Part shown: positions 16,808-27,658 of the stretch, piece by piece
Numbering within the stretch: position 1 is the stretch's first letter
Layout: every line of letters begins with the position of its first letter
NCBI RefSeq assembly: GCF_000717595.1
Contig: NZ_JNZO01000009.1
Location: 62,001 to 126,000 of the forward strand
DNA: 64,000 nt
DNA from: Streptomyces flavochromogenes
Lineage (GTDB): Bacteria > Actinomycetota > Actinomycetes > Streptomycetales > Streptomycetaceae
Direction: 5' to 3'
The notes under the pieces: generated by a model
The model's input: only the letters and a program-made list of their open reading frames with translations
Told to the model about the DNA's origin: nothing
Database searches by the model: none
Made by a program: the position numbers and the translations under genes

Positions 16808-18040
16808 CTAGTCCACGAGGTCCCGCACCACCGCGTCCGCGAGCAGCCGTCCGCGCAGGGTCAGAACCGCCCGTCCCGCGGCGTACGGCCCGGCGTCGAG
16901 CAGCCCGTCGGCGAGGGCCTTGCGGGAGGCGGCGAGGCCCGCCGGCTTGAGGAGGAAGAGCTCGACGCCCTCCTTGAGCCGTAGCTCCAGGAGCACGCGC
17001 TCGACCCGGCGGTCCTCCTCGGAGAGCAGCTCCCGTCCGGCCCCCGGCGTCTTCCCCGCGGCCAGCGCGGCGGCGTACGCACCGGGATGCTTCACGTTCC
17101 ACCAGCGGACGCCGCCGACGTGGCTGTGGGCGCCGGGGCCCGCGCCCCACCAGTCGGCGCCGCGCCAGTACAGCTCGTTGTGGAGGCAGCGCCCGGCCTC
17201 GGAGGTGGCCCAGTTGGACACCTCGTACCAGTCGAAGCCGGCCCCGGAGAGGACGTCCTCGGCGATGAGGTACCGGTCGGCGTGGACGTCGTCGTCGGTC
17301 ATGGGGACCTCGCCGCGCCGAATGCGCCGCGCCAGCTGCGTACCCTCCTCGACGATCAGCGCGTAGGCGCTGATGTGGTCGGGCCCGGCGCCGATGGCCG
17401 CGTCGAGGGAGGCCCGCCAGTCGTCGTCGGTCTCGCCGGGGGTGCCGTAGATCAGGTCGAGGTTGACGTGCTCGAATCCGGCGGCCCGGGCCTCCCCGAC
17501 GCAGGCCTCGGGGCGGCCCGGGGTGTGTGTGCGGTCGAGGATCTTCAGGACGTGCTGCTTGGCGCTCTGCATGCCGAAGGAGATCCGGTTGAACCCACCG
17601 GCCCGCAGCTCCGCCAGATAGGCCGGGTTCACGGAGTCGGGGTTGGCCTCGGTCGTCACCTCGGCGTCGTCGGCGAGCCCGAACTCCTCGCGGACGGCTC
17701 CCAGCATCCGTACGAGATCGCCGGCGGCGAGCAGTGTGGGCGTACCGCCGCCCACGAAGACGGTCCGCACCGGCCGCGGGTCGTCCCCGAGCACCTTCCG
17801 GGCGAGCCGGATCTCCTCGACGACCTGCTCGGCGTAGTTGTCCCGGGAGGCGAGCACGCCCCCGGTCCCCCGCAGCTCGCTGGCCGTGTAGGTGTTGAAG
17901 TCGCAGTACCCGCAGCGCGTCGCGCAGTACGGCACATGCAGATAGAACCCGAGCGGTCGCTCCCCCGCCCCTTCGAGGGCGTGCGGGGGCAGCGCCCCGT
18001 CGTCGGGAACGGACTCACCATCGGGCAGTACGGAAGGCAT
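16808..18040 (-). CDS. hemW: Radical SAM heme chaperone HemW
   Basis: A roughly 410-residue radical-SAM protein related to coproporphyrinogen III dehydrogenase HemN but of the HemW type, a heme-binding chaperone. The Fe-S motif CATRCGYC (C-x3-C-x2-C) lies at residues 39-46, followed by FVGGGTPTLL, the GMQS segment and the C-terminal HemW extension. It lacks the extra N-terminal Cys region of true HemN. I prefer the ATG at 18040 (MPSVLPDG); the ATG at 18049 adds three residues. It lies downstream of the acyl-CoA ligase gene on the same strand. Confidence 0.93.
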   Translation of the reverse strand: MPSVLPDGESVPDDGALPPHALEGAGERPLGFYLHVPYCATRCGYCDFNTYTASELRGTGGVLASRDNYAEQVVEEIRLARKVLGDDPRPVRTVFVGGGTPTLLAAGDLVRMLGAVREEFGLADDAEVTTEANPDSVNPAYLAELRAGGFNRISFGMQSAKQHVLKILDRTHTPGRPEACVGEARAAGFEHVNLDLIYGTPGETDDDWRASLDAAIGAGPDHISAYALIVEEGTQLARRIRRGEVPMTDDDVHADRYLIAEDVLSGAGFDWYEVSNWATSEAGRCLHNELYWRGADWWGAGPGAHSHVGGVRWWNVKHPGAYAAALAAGKTPGAGRELLSEEDRRVERVLLELRLKEGVELFLLKPAGLAASRKALADGLLDAGPYAAGRAVLTLRGRLLADAVVRDLVD

Positions 18041-18079
18041 GAGCCCCATTGTCCCGTACTGCCCGAGGTGAACGCCCGG

Positions 18080-18102
18080 CCTGTGGACAACCTCTCCACA
18101 GG
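18080..18102. repeat. Inverted repeat containing a DnaA-box-like 9-mer
   Basis: cctgtgga (18080-18087), seven bases, tccacagg (18095-18102). The minus strand reads TTGTCCACA at 18082-18090, a perfect DnaA-box 9-mer. It lies in the 90 bp between fadD and hemW and may simply be a weak terminator hairpin. Confidence 0.45.
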
Positions 18103-18131
18103 GGCGGGGGCCGCGTCCGCGGCGAGAGGGG

Positions 18132-20009
<1,878 letters not shown>

Positions 20010-20052
20010 GACGTCCTCCGGGCGGCGGCGGTGCCTTCTGGTGGTTCGTAAC

Positions 20053-20066
20053 TAACTGGCGAGTAA
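20053..20066. promoter_or_regulatory. Candidate TetR-type operator upstream of fadD
   Basis: taactggcgagtaa is a 14-bp near-palindrome of the TTACTnnnnAGTAA type with one mismatch. It lies 44-57 bp upstream of the fadD start. Dyads of this shape are bound by TetR-family regulators of fatty-acid genes in actinobacteria; which regulator acts here is unknown. Confidence 0.45.
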
Positions 20067-20140
20067 CCTTCGAGCCGGGATCAGAGTAAAGGCCCGAGGT
20101 CCGGCGCGTAAGGGCCTACAGGGCGCCGCTTCATAACGAA

Positions 20141-20171
20141 CGGGCCCACGCGCACATGGCGCGTGGACCCG
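20141..20171 (-). terminator. lepA terminator hairpin
   Basis: Arms 20141-20153 (cgggcccacgcgc) and 20159-20171 (gcgcgtggacccg) enclose a 5-base loop. The single mismatch becomes a G-U pair in minus-strand RNA. It lies 36 bp past the lepA stop. Confidence 0.7.
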
Positions 20172-20206
20172 TCGTCCGCACAGGACAGCCGTGTGGGGGC
20201 CCTGGT

Positions 20207-22072
20207 CTACTTCTTCTTCCCGGAGGACTCGTCGCTCGACAGAACGGCGATGAAGGCCTCCTGAGGCACCTCCACCGAGCCGACCATCTTCATGCGCTTC
20301 TTGCCTTCCTTCTGCTTCTCCAGCAGCTTCCGCTTACGGGAGATGTCACCGCCGTAGCACTTGGCGAGGACGTCCTTGCGGATGGCGCGAATGGTCTCCC
20401 GGGCGATCACCCGGGAGCCGATCGCGGCCTGGATCGGCACCTCGAAGGCCTGCCGCGGGATGAGCTCGCGCAGCTTGGCGACGAGCCGCACACCGTAGGC
20501 GTACGCGGCGTCCTTGTGGGTGACGGCGGAGAAGGCGTCGACCTTGTCGCCGTGCAGCAGGATGTCGACCTTGACCAGGCTGGAGGCCTGCTCGCCGGTG
20601 GGCTCGTAGTCGAGGGAGGCGTAACCGCGCGTCTTGGACTTCAGCTGGTCGAAGAAGTCGAAGACGATCTCGGCGAGGGGCAGGGTGTAGCGGATCTCGA
20701 CCCGGTCCTCGGAGAGGTAGTCCATGCCGATCAGGGTGCCGCGACGCGTCTGGCACAGCTCCATGATCGCGCCGATGAACTCACTGGGGGCGAGGATCGT
20801 GGCGCGTACGACGGGCTCGTACACATCGTCGATCTTGCCCTCGGGGAACTCGCTCGGGTTGGTGACCGTGTGCTCGCTGCCGTCCTCCATGACCACGCGG
20901 TAGACCACGTTGGGGGCGGTGGCGATGAGGTCGAGACCGAACTCGCGCTCCAGCCGCTCACGGATGACGTCGAGGTGGAGGAGGCCCAGGAAGCCGACGC
21001 GGAAGCCGAAGCCCAGCGCGGCGGAGGTCTCCGGCTCGTAGACCAGCGCGGCGTCGTTGAGCTGCAGCTTGTCGAGGGCCTCGCGGAGGTCCGGGTACTC
21101 CGAGCCGTCCAGCGGGTAGAGGCCCGAGAAGACCATCGGCTTCGGGTCCTTGTAACCGCCGAGGGCCTCGGTGGCGCCCTTGTTCAGGGAGGTGATCGTG
21201 TCACCGACCTTGGACTGGCGGACGTCCTTCACACCGGTGATGAGGTAGCCCACCTCGCCGACGCCGAGACCGTCGGAAGGGGTCATCTCCGGAGACGAGA
21301 CGCCGATCTCGAGCAGCTCGTGGGTGGCGCCGGTCGACATCATCTTGATGCGCTCGCGCTTGTTGAGCTGCCCGTCGACCACTCGTACGTAGGTCACGAC
21401 ACCCCGGTACGAGTCGTACACGGAGTCGAAGATCATCGCGCGGGCGGGCGCGTCGGCGACACCGACCGGGGCGGGAACGTCCCGGACGACCCGGTCGAGC
21501 AGCGCGTCGACACCGACACCGGTCTTCGCGGAGACCTTGAGGACGTCCTCCGGCTGGCAGCCGATGAGGTTGGCCAGCTCCTCGGAGAACTTCTCCGGCT
21601 GGGCGGCCGGCAGGTCGATCTTGTTCAGCACCGGAACGATCGTGAGGTCGTTCTCCATGGCCAGGTAGAGGTTGGCCAGCGTCTGCGCCTCGATGCCCTG
21701 GGCCGCGTCGACCAGCAGGACCGTGCCCTCACAGGCGGCCAGCGACCGGGACACCTCATAGGTGAAGTCGACGTGCCCAGGGGTGTCGATCATGTTCAGG
21801 ATGTGCGTGTCGCCCTGACCCGGCCCCTCGGTCGGCGCCCACGGCAGCCGGACCGCCTGGGACTTGATCGTGATGCCGCGCTCCCGCTCGATGTCCATGC
21901 GGTCGAGGTACTGGGCACGCATCTGCCGCTGGTCGACCACACCGGTCAGCTGGAGCATCCGGTCGGCGAGCGTGGACTTGCCGTGGTCGATGTGCGCGAT
22001 GATGCAGAAGTTGCGGATCAGAGCCGGGTCGGTACGGCTCGGCTCGGGCACGTTGGTAGGAGTCGCGGGCAC
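20207..22072 (-). CDS. lepA: Elongation factor 4 (LepA)
   Basis: A 621-residue translational GTPase that back-translocates or remodels stalled ribosomes. It starts at GTG ([11 protein letters not shown]) and carries G1 AHIDHGKST near residue 27, the G2/switch [11 protein letters not shown]3 DTPGHVDF and G4 NKIDLP. The LepA-specific C-terminal domain ends near [13 protein letters not shown]. The frame is open far upstream, but those residues are low-complexity Pro/Gly/Arg and include the rpsT gene region on the other strand. It diverges from rpsT with 184 bp between starts. Confidence 0.96.
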   Translation of the reverse strand: MPATPTNVPEPSRTDPALIRNFCIIAHIDHGKSTLADRMLQLTGVVDQRQMRAQYLDRMDIERERGITIKSQAVRLPWAPTEGPGQGDTHILNMIDTPGHVDFTYEVSRSLAACEGTVLLVDAAQGIEAQTLANLYLAMENDLTIVPVLNKIDLPAAQPEKFSEELANLIGCQPEDVLKVSAKTGVGVDALLDRVVRDVPAPVGVADAPARAMIFDSVYDSYRGVVTYVRVVDGQLNKRERIKMMSTGATHELLEIGVSSPEMTPSDGLGVGEVGYLITGVKDVRQSKVGDTITSLNKGATEALGGYKDPKPMVFSGLYPLDGSEYPDLREALDKLQLNDAALVYEPETSAALGFGFRVGFLGLLHLDVIRERLEREFGLDLIATAPNVVYRVVMEDGSEHTVTNPSEFPEGKIDDVYEPVVRATILAPSEFIGAIMELCQTRRGTLIGMDYLSEDRVEIRYTLPLAEIVFDFFDQLKSKTRGYASLDYEPTGEQASSLVKVDILLHGDKVDAFSAVTHKDAAYAYGVRLVAKLRELIPRQAFEVPIQAAIGSRVIARETIRAIRKDVLAKCYGGDISRKRKLLEKQKEGKKRMKMVGSVEVPQEAFIAVLSSDESSGKKK

Positions 22073-22148
22073 GCAGGGTCTCGTCTCGGGGCGATGTCGG
22101 ATCGATACGTAGGCTCCATGGTCCCATGCCCGTCGCCCTGCGCCCGGT

Positions 22149-22176
22149 TTGGGCGGGCACGAGAGTGGCTGATACT
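22149..22176 (+). promoter_or_regulatory. Probable rpsT promoter
   Basis: TTGGGC (22149-22154), 16 bases, GATACT (22171-22176), placing the transcript start near 22183 and a leader of about 75 bases before rpsT. Only a consensus-style reading. Confidence 0.4.
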
Positions 22177-22256
22177 GTGGACAGCTGTGTCTCGTGTGCC
22201 CTCTCAGCCTGCGAGACGCATCCAGAAGGAACATCGAACCTGTAAAGGCTCTTTTC

Positions 22257-22523
22257 GTGGCGAACATCAAGTCCCAGATCAAGCGGAACAAGACGAACGA
22301 GAAGGCGCGCCTGCGCAACAAGGCCGTCAAGTCCTCGCTCAAGACCGCGATCCGCAAGGCCCGCGAGGCCGTCGCCGCGGGTGACGTCGAGAAGGCCACC
22401 GTGGCTTCCCGCGCCGCCTCCCGCGCGCTCGACAAGGCTGTCTCGAAGGGCGTCATCCACAAGAACGCCGCCGCCAACAAGAAGTCGGCGCTGGCCACCA
22501 AGGTTGCCGCTCTCCAGGGCTGA
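22257..22523 (+). CDS. rpsT: 30S ribosomal protein S20
   Basis: An 88-residue, Lys/Arg/Ala-rich helical protein starting at GTG ([21 protein letters not shown]), the standard actinobacterial S20 N-terminus, and ending [14 protein letters not shown]. An AAAGG lies about 10 bases before the start. The earlier in-frame start would add a non-homologous leader. It is transcribed alone and divergently from lepA, and is followed by a very strong hairpin terminator. Confidence 0.97.
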   Translation: MANIKSQIKRNKTNEKARLRNKAVKSSLKTAIRKAREAVAAGDVEKATVASRAASRALDKAVSKGVIHKNAAANKKSALATKVAALQG

Positions 22524-22642
22524 GCTCTGATGTAACCGGCCGCACGGGACCCAGCGGGCCCTCTCTCCCGCTCCCACCCGGCCACCCAGGACTCGCACGC
22601 GGACGCGTTCGCCACGCGGGTGCGAGCCCACCAGCTCAAACA

Positions 22643-22687
22643 CCAAAGGCCCCGCCCCTCCTTCCCCAGGAGGGGCGGGGCCTTTGG
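22643..22687. terminator. Bidirectional terminator between rpsT and holA
   Basis: Perfect 20-bp arms at 22643-22662 (ccaaaggccccgcccctcct) and 22668-22687 enclose a five-base loop. The outer part is A-rich on one side and T-rich on the other, so it can act in both directions between the converging genes. Confidence 0.9.
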
Positions 22688-22689
22688 CG

Positions 22690-23159
22690 TACACACGGAC
22701 GGGGACGGGGGCGGCTGCGGGCCACGGGGGAATCCGTGGCCCAGCCCCTGAGCGGACCCAGGGCCACCGCCCAGGCAGGGCCCTGGCCGGACCCCCGAAC
22801 GGGGGCCCAGGGGCGCAGCACGGACAAGGGTCCGGGGCACAGCCCCGAGGGGGGGCCGGGGCACAGCCCCGAGGAGGGCCCGGGGGCACAGCCCCCGGAA
22901 CTCTCTTCCCCACCCACCACCAGCCCCCGGCAGGGTTTCGGGAAGGGGCGGGGTGGGGGAATCCGCCCGGCACCAGCCACCGACCGCCCCGCACCCACAC
23001 CACCCGCCACGCGCGCGACCCGCATCCCGGGCCCCAGCACGGCCCGCCCAAGGCCCACCCCGGCCACGGGGCACGGGCACAGGCACAGGCACGTCACCGC
23101 AACGCAGGCACGGGCACGTCACCGCACGTCACAGGCCAAGGACAAGCCGCCCCCAACCG
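22690..23159. other. GC-rich intergenic region with short palindromic and direct repeats, no gene seen
   Basis: 470 bp with no convincing coding frame; all frames give Pro/Gly/Arg-rich low-complexity translations. Three copies of a gggg-cac-agcccc-type palindrome lie at 22832-22850, 22856-22874 and 22879-22898. Two runs of caggcac/gggcacgtcaccgc-type direct repeats occupy about 23069-23125. Confidence 0.7.
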
Positions 23160-24152
23160 CTACCCGCCCCGCCGCATCCTCGCCGCCCGAGCCACCGCGA
23201 CCACCGCCTTCTCCAGGGCGTACTCCGGGTCGTCCCCGCCGCCCTTCACCCCCGCGTCCGCCTCCGCGATCGCCCGCAGCGCGAGCGACACCCCGTCGGG
23301 GGTCCAGCCCCTCATCTGCTGCCGTACGCGGTCGATCTTCCACGGCGGCATACCCAGCTCCCGTGCCAGATCGGCGGGCCGCCCACCCCGTGCCGAGGAC
23401 AGCTTGCCGATCGCCCGTACGCCCTGCGCCAACGCGCTGGTGACGAGCACCGGCGCGACGCCGGTCGAGAGCGACCACCGCAGGGCCTCGAGGGCCTCCG
23501 CGGCGCGCCCCTCCACCGCGCGGTCCGCGATGTTGAAGGAGGAGGCCTCGGCGCGGCCCGTGTAGTAGCGCCCGACGACGGCCTCGTCGATCGTCCCGTC
23601 CACGTCGGACGTGAGCTGCGCGACCGCGGACGCGAGTTCCCGCAGATCACTGCCGATGGAGTCGACGAGCGCCTGGCAGGCCTCGGGCGTGGCCGAACGC
23701 CCCAGCGTCCGGAACTCCTGCCGCACGAACGTCAGCCGTTCCGCCGGCTTCGTCGTCTTCGGGCAGGCCACCTCCCGCGCCCCCGCCTTGCGCGCCGCGT
23801 CGAGCAGCCCCTTGCCTTTGGCGCCTCCGGCGTGGAGCAGGACGAGCGAGATGTCCTCGATCGGGTCGTCGAGATACGCCTTGACGTCCTTGATCGTGTC
23901 GGCGGACAGATCGTGGGCGTTCCGCACGATCAGCACCTTGCGCTCGGCGAACAGCGAGGGGCTGGTGAGCTCCACCAGCGAGCCGGGCTGAAGCTGGTCG
24001 GGCGTGAGGTCGCGCACGTCCGTGTCGGCGTCGGCGGCACGCGCGGCCGCCACCACCGCCTGGACGACACGGTCGAGGAGCAGGTCCTCCTGCCCCACGG
24101 CGAGCGTCACGGGGCCGAGGAGGTCGTCGGGGGAAGTCTTTCTGGTGGCCAT
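23160..24152 (-). CDS. holA: DNA polymerase III subunit delta
   Basis: A 330-residue clamp-loader delta subunit, part of the complex that opens the beta clamp. It starts MATRKTSPDDLLGPVTLAVGQEDLL and has the AAA+-like N-terminal domain without a Walker A, as is normal for delta. Recognisable segments are VRNAHDLS, LVLLHAGGAKGKGLLDA and a C-terminal helical collar ending ARAARMRRGG. The long N-terminal in-frame extension overlaps the divergent small gene and is not used. It converges on rpsT across the strong terminator. Confidence 0.92.
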   Translation of the reverse strand: MATRKTSPDDLLGPVTLAVGQEDLLLDRVVQAVVAAARAADADTDVRDLTPDQLQPGSLVELTSPSLFAERKVLIVRNAHDLSADTIKDVKAYLDDPIEDISLVLLHAGGAKGKGLLDAARKAGAREVACPKTTKPAERLTFVRQEFRTLGRSATPEACQALVDSIGSDLRELASAVAQLTSDVDGTIDEAVVGRYYTGRAEASSFNIADRAVEGRAAEALEALRWSLSTGVAPVLVTSALAQGVRAIGKLSSARGGRPADLARELGMPPWKIDRVRQQMRGWTPDGVSLALRAIAEADAGVKGGGDDPEYALEKAVVAVARAARMRRGG

Positions 24153-24190
24153 CGCGGTCCAGCATCCCACGGACCACTGACAGGACGGCG

Positions 24191-24451
24191 ATGCCCGAGA
24201 ATGACGGGGTGAGTGAACGACACGTACTGGTACTCCCCGACCGCGACGCCGCCGAGGAGGTCGCAGGGGAGCTCCCCGACCGCTTCGGCGTCGCCGAGGA
24301 ACCGCAGCTCGTACGGGACTCCCTGGCCGGGGAGGACGACGCAGAGGACGCCCAGTGGCTGGTGGTCGTCGAGGACCCGGACGGCCGGCTCGACCCGACG
24401 GCACTGGACTCCCTGGCGGCGGAGTACGAGGGCTGGCTGGAAGCCCCGTAA
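24191..24451 (+). CDS. Small acidic protein of unknown function
   Basis: An 86-residue strongly acidic ORF starting at ATG 24191, or possibly GTG 24209 (VSERHVLVLPDRDAAEEV). It is predicted as a small alpha/beta fold (HVLVLPDRD, QWLVVVEDPDGRLD) with no cysteines or membrane helix. It diverges from holA, with 38 bp between starts, and converges on the YceI gene. No family recognised. The acidity and high third-position GC support a real gene. Confidence 0.65.
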   Translation: MPENDGVSERHVLVLPDRDAAEEVAGELPDRFGVAEEPQLVRDSLAGEDDAEDAQWLVVVEDPDGRLDPTALDSLAAEYEGWLEAP

Positions 24452-24480
24452 CCCCCCTGCGTCCGGCGCCGGGGGAACCC

Positions 24481-25371
24481 TCAGCCCCGCCCCGACTTGG
24501 GCACGATCTGAACGTCCAGATCGATGCTGATGCTCGACCCCACCGCCGCGATCCCCCGCGCCAGCAGCGTCTGCCAGGTGAGCGTGAAGTCCTCCCGGTG
24601 CAGTTCGGTGGTGGCCCGGCAGGCGCACCGGGTCTCGCCCTCCAGACCGCTCCCGAGGCCCAGGTACTGGGTGTCGAGGGTGACCGTGCGGCTCACCCCG
24701 TGGAGGGTGAGGGCCCCGGTGACGGCCCAACGGCTGCCGCCCTTGTGCGTGAAGCGCTCGCTGAAGAACTCCAGCGTCGGGTACGCGCCGACGTCGAGGA
24801 AGTCACCGGACCGCAGATGGTCGTCGCGCATCTGGACCCCGGTGTCGATGGAGGCCGCGTCGATGACGACGTGCATCGCGGAGCGCTCCATGCGGTCACC
24901 GATCCGGACCGCGCCGGCGAATCCGTTGAACCGGCCGTGGATCCGCGCGAGCCCGATGTGGCGTGCGGTGAAGCCGATCTGGGAGTGCGTCGGGTCGATC
25001 TCCCAGTCGCCGGGCTCGGGGAGCTGGGGCTGCGGGGCGATCTGGAGCAGCACGTCGTCGAGGCCGGTGTGGCCGCCCTCGGTGACCACGGCCCTGCCGT
25101 GGTGCGGCGTGTAGCCCTCGGCGGTGACCGCGAGCCGGTACTCGCCCGCCGGCACGGTCGCGAGCGCCGTGCCGTACGGGTCGGTCTCGCCGGCGATCAC
25201 CTTGCGCCCGGCGGCGTCACTGAGGACGAACTCGGCCTGTCGGACCGGTTCGTGCACGGGGTCGAGCACCCGGCAGCTCAGCATCCCCGCCGAGGCGGGG
25301 ACACTGAGGCCGGCGAGCGGGCCGCCTCGCACGGCGCCCGCCGCACGCTTCCCGAAGAGACGATCGAACAT
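24481..25371 (-). CDS. YceI-family protein with N-terminal carboxypeptidase-regulatory-like domain
   Basis: 296 residues. Residues 30-115 form a beta-sandwich of the carboxypeptidase regulatory type (CRVLDPVHEPVRQAEFVLSD, PAGEYRLAVTAEGYTP). Residues 120-296 form a YceI lipocalin-like barrel, recognisable from WEIDPTHSQIGFTARH, GRFNGFAGAV, YPTLEFFSERF and LTLHGVSRTVTL. YceI proteins bind polyisoprenoids or other amphiphiles. There is no clear signal peptide, so it may be cytoplasmic, unlike the E. coli protein. An inverted repeat flanks its probable -10 box, suggesting a dedicated regulator. Confidence 0.88.
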   Translation of the reverse strand: MFDRLFGKRAAGAVRGGPLAGLSVPASAGMLSCRVLDPVHEPVRQAEFVLSDAAGRKVIAGETDPYGTALATVPAGEYRLAVTAEGYTPHHGRAVVTEGGHTGLDDVLLQIAPQPQLPEPGDWEIDPTHSQIGFTARHIGLARIHGRFNGFAGAVRIGDRMERSAMHVVIDAASIDTGVQMRDDHLRSGDFLDVGAYPTLEFFSERFTHKGGSRWAVTGALTLHGVSRTVTLDTQYLGLGSGLEGETRCACRATTELHREDFTLTWQTLLARGIAAVGSSISIDLDVQIVPKSGRG

Positions 25372-25387
25372 TCTTCACGCACCCCCG

Positions 25388-25418
25388 TGCGACTCGTTCA
25401 CTATGCAACGAAGTCGCA
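25388..25418 (-). promoter_or_regulatory. Operator-like inverted repeat around the YceI-gene -10
   Basis: tgcgactcgtt (25388-25398) and aacgaagtcgca (25407-25418) are complementary apart from one bulged base. The 8-base loop carries CATAGT on the minus strand (25400-25405), a good -10 about 29 bp before the ATG. A repressor bound here would occlude the promoter. Confidence 0.5.
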
Positions 25419-25482
25419 TTCGATCACCGACGGGGCGTTCGACGCAAACCGGTCACGAGGTGAACAAGCGTTACCGAGGGTT

Positions 25483-26352
25483 CTATTCGGAAATTCCGCC
25501 GCGAACGACCGGCAGCGCGTCGAGCTCGATCCCGAACAGATCCCGGTACGCGCCCCGCACCTCGTCCTCGCCGTCGAGGACCCGCTCGTCGCGCTCGTCC
25601 CCGGCCCGTGTGATCAGCTTCCGGTCGCTGAGAGTGATCCGGCCCTCCTCGGTGAGCAGCGAGCAGACAAGACTGCGCGGGAAGTGCGAGTCGGGCGAGG
25701 TCCGGTGGTACCAGGCGCCGGCCGTGAAGTCGGCGAGCCGGCGCGGACGGAGCTCCATCCGGTACTGCGGCTTCCCGTCCCGCAACACGTCCACGTCACC
25801 CTCGGCGGTGTCCACGAGCCGGAAGACACCCCCCGGATCCGCCTGGTCAGCGCGGTCCTCGTAGCGGAGCGGGAAGTGGCTGTGGTCACCGAAGCCGACA
25901 TCGGCGAGCCACCGCTCCCCGTCCACCGTCTCCACGAGCAGTGCCATGTGGTCGTACGGGATGCCCGGCTTCCCCTCCGGCCCGAAGACCCTCGCCTGAA
26001 GCAGCGACACCCGGTAGCCGAGTCCCTTCAGCAGAACGGCGAACGCCGTGTTGACCTCGTAGCAGAACCCTCCCCGGTGCGCGCCGATCACCTTGTCGAG
26101 CAGCGCCTTCTCCTCCAGGACGATGTCCTCGCCGAGGTGGATCGAGAGGTTCTCGAACGGCACGGTGCGCAGATGACGCAGATGGAGATCGCGCAGCGCC
26201 TCGGGGTCCGCCCGGTCCGGCCGCTCCGCGCCGATGCGCCGTAGATAGGCCCGCACGTCCTCCGGCGTGGGGACGAAGGAATCGGAGGGAACGAGGGACC
26301 CGTAAGGGGCGGGGGTCTCGGCGGGAACGGATGCCGTCGGTCGCGTCGTCAT
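25483..26352 (-). CDS. Arylamine N-acetyltransferase
   Basis: A 289-residue NAT that transfers acetyl or another acyl group from CoA to arylamines or arylhydrazines. The catalytic triad is visible: Cys97 in RGGFCYEVN, His135 in YDHMALLV and Asp151 in LADVGFGD. The ATG at 26352 is 17 bp after the MFS stop, so it forms an operon with the ArsR regulator and MFS exporter upstream. In Streptomyces, NAT-like enzymes also close or release ansamycin-type amides, but no such biosynthetic genes are in the window. A drug-modifying role beside an exporter is inferred. Confidence 0.93.
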   Translation of the reverse strand: MTTRPTASVPAETPAPYGSLVPSDSFVPTPEDVRAYLRRIGAERPDRADPEALRDLHLRHLRTVPFENLSIHLGEDIVLEEKALLDKVIGAHRGGFCYEVNTAFAVLLKGLGYRVSLLQARVFGPEGKPGIPYDHMALLVETVDGERWLADVGFGDHSHFPLRYEDRADQADPGGVFRLVDTAEGDVDVLRDGKPQYRMELRPRRLADFTAGAWYHRTSPDSHFPRSLVCSLLTEEGRITLSDRKLITRAGDERDERVLDGEDEVRGAYRDLFGIELDALPVVRGGISE

Positions 26353-26369
26353 GTCGCCAGTCTGCCCGG

Positions 26370-27653
26370 TCAGCCCTTCGCTCCACCCGGCTGTCCGACC
26401 GGCTCCGACTCCTCCTTCGGAGAGGGCAGTTCCCGCATCCGCGGCAGCGGCGAGGGCAGCACCCACAGCACGGCGAAGACGGCCCCGACGGTGGCGATCC
26501 ACAGCGTCGGGCGCAGCCCGATCGCGGTACCGAGGAAGCCGCCGACGAGTGCGCCGAGCGGGCGGAAGCCGTGGTTGAGCGTCCGGAAGGCGCCCATGAC
26601 CCGGGCCCGCACGGCGTCGGGTATCAGCGCCATCTGGAACGATCCCGCGGCGATGTCGACGATCATCACGCCGACACAGGAGAGGAACTCGGCGACGAAC
26701 AGCACGAGCACCACCAGCGGCAGCGGACCGTCGGCCAGGGGTATCAGGACCAGCGGCAGGGTGAATCCGAGGAAGCCGGCGACGAGCGAGCCCCCGATGC
26801 CGATCCGCCGGACGACCGCGCCGCTGACGACCGCCCCGAGGAGACCGCCCACGGCTCCCGCTCCGAGGATCAGGCCGAGCAGCCCGGCGCCGAGTCCGAG
26901 TTCGGTGGTCGCATAGAGCACGAAGAGGGTGTGGAACATGTAGTTGAAGAACTGGACCGTGCCGGAGGCGGCGAACAGCGCCCGCATCGAGTGCTCCCGG
27001 ACCACCCAGCGCAGTCCCTCGGTGAAGTGCCCCTTGGCCACGGGGGCCGGCGGGGGTTCGACCGGCTTGATCCGGGCCAGGTACCCGGCCGACACGAGAT
27101 AGGTCAGGGCGTCCGCCACCAGGGCGAAGGGTGCGGTGAGGAACTGCACGAGCAGTCCGCCGATCCCGGGCCCCGCGAGCCAGGCCGTCGAACGGCTGCC
27201 GTTCACCAGCGAGTTCGCCTGCACATAGCGCTCGGTGGGTACGAGCGCCACGAAGAGCGTGGCGTTGCAGACCTCGAAGAGCACGGTGAGCGCGCCGATC
27301 CCGAAGGCCACGACGTACAGCTGGGTGAGTGTCAGCACGTCCAGCACATGGGCCACGGGAAGAGTCAGGACCAGCGCCGCCCGCCCGAAGTCGGCCGCGA
27401 TCATCGCCCGTCTGCGACTGGTCTGCCGGTCGGCCCAGGCGCCGAAGGGCAGGTTGAGCAGGAGCGCGGGCAGGAGTTCGGCGGCCTTGAGCCAGCCCAT
27501 CGCCGCGGCGTCGGCGCCGAGGACGAGCACGGCGGCGAGCGGGATCGCCATGAGGGATATCTGGTCCCCGGCGAGGGAGATGGTCTGCCCGGTCCAGTAG
27601 CGGCGGAAGGTCCGCTCGCGCAGCAGCGCCGGTACGCGTTCGACGAGAGCCAT
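26370..27653 (-). CDS. MFS efflux transporter (12-TM, enterobactin-exporter/MacLolide-type subgroup)
   Basis: A 427-residue integral membrane protein with about 12 hydrophobic helices. It starts MALVERVPALLRERTFRRYW and has the loop-2/3 motif GAWADRQTSRRRAM. The N-terminal FRRYWTGQTISLAGDQ pattern is typical of MFS exporters of the MFS_3 type that carry macrolides or siderophores. The start lies 5 bp after the regulator gene stop, and NAT follows. Substrate unknown; efflux of a small toxic compound is the likely role given the ArsR-type regulator and NAT. Confidence 0.88.
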   Translation of the reverse strand: MALVERVPALLRERTFRRYWTGQTISLAGDQISLMAIPLAAVLVLGADAAAMGWLKAAELLPALLLNLPFGAWADRQTSRRRAMIAADFGRAALVLTLPVAHVLDVLTLTQLYVVAFGIGALTVLFEVCNATLFVALVPTERYVQANSLVNGSRSTAWLAGPGIGGLLVQFLTAPFALVADALTYLVSAGYLARIKPVEPPPAPVAKGHFTEGLRWVVREHSMRALFAASGTVQFFNYMFHTLFVLYATTELGLGAGLLGLILGAGAVGGLLGAVVSGAVVRRIGIGGSLVAGFLGFTLPLVLIPLADGPLPLVVLVLFVAEFLSCVGVMIVDIAAGSFQMALIPDAVRARVMGAFRTLNHGFRPLGALVGGFLGTAIGLRPTLWIATVGAVFAVLWVLPSPLPRMRELPSPKEESEPVGQPGGAKG

Positions 27654-27658
27654 CCCGC

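Noticed and set aside
18082..18090. Perfect DnaA-box-like 9-mer TTGTCCACA, and another (TTATCCACA) at 45704-45712
   Set aside because: Isolated single boxes far apart; no cluster, no dnaA/dnaN, so not an origin.
22832..23125. Possible CRISPR array
   Set aside because: Repeats are short, palindromic or irregularly spaced with no spacers of constant length, and no cas gene is present.
25483..26352. NAT as an ansamycin amide synthase of a biosynthetic cluster
   Set aside because: No PKS, AHBA or tailoring genes are in the window; its operon holds only an ArsR-type regulator and exporter.
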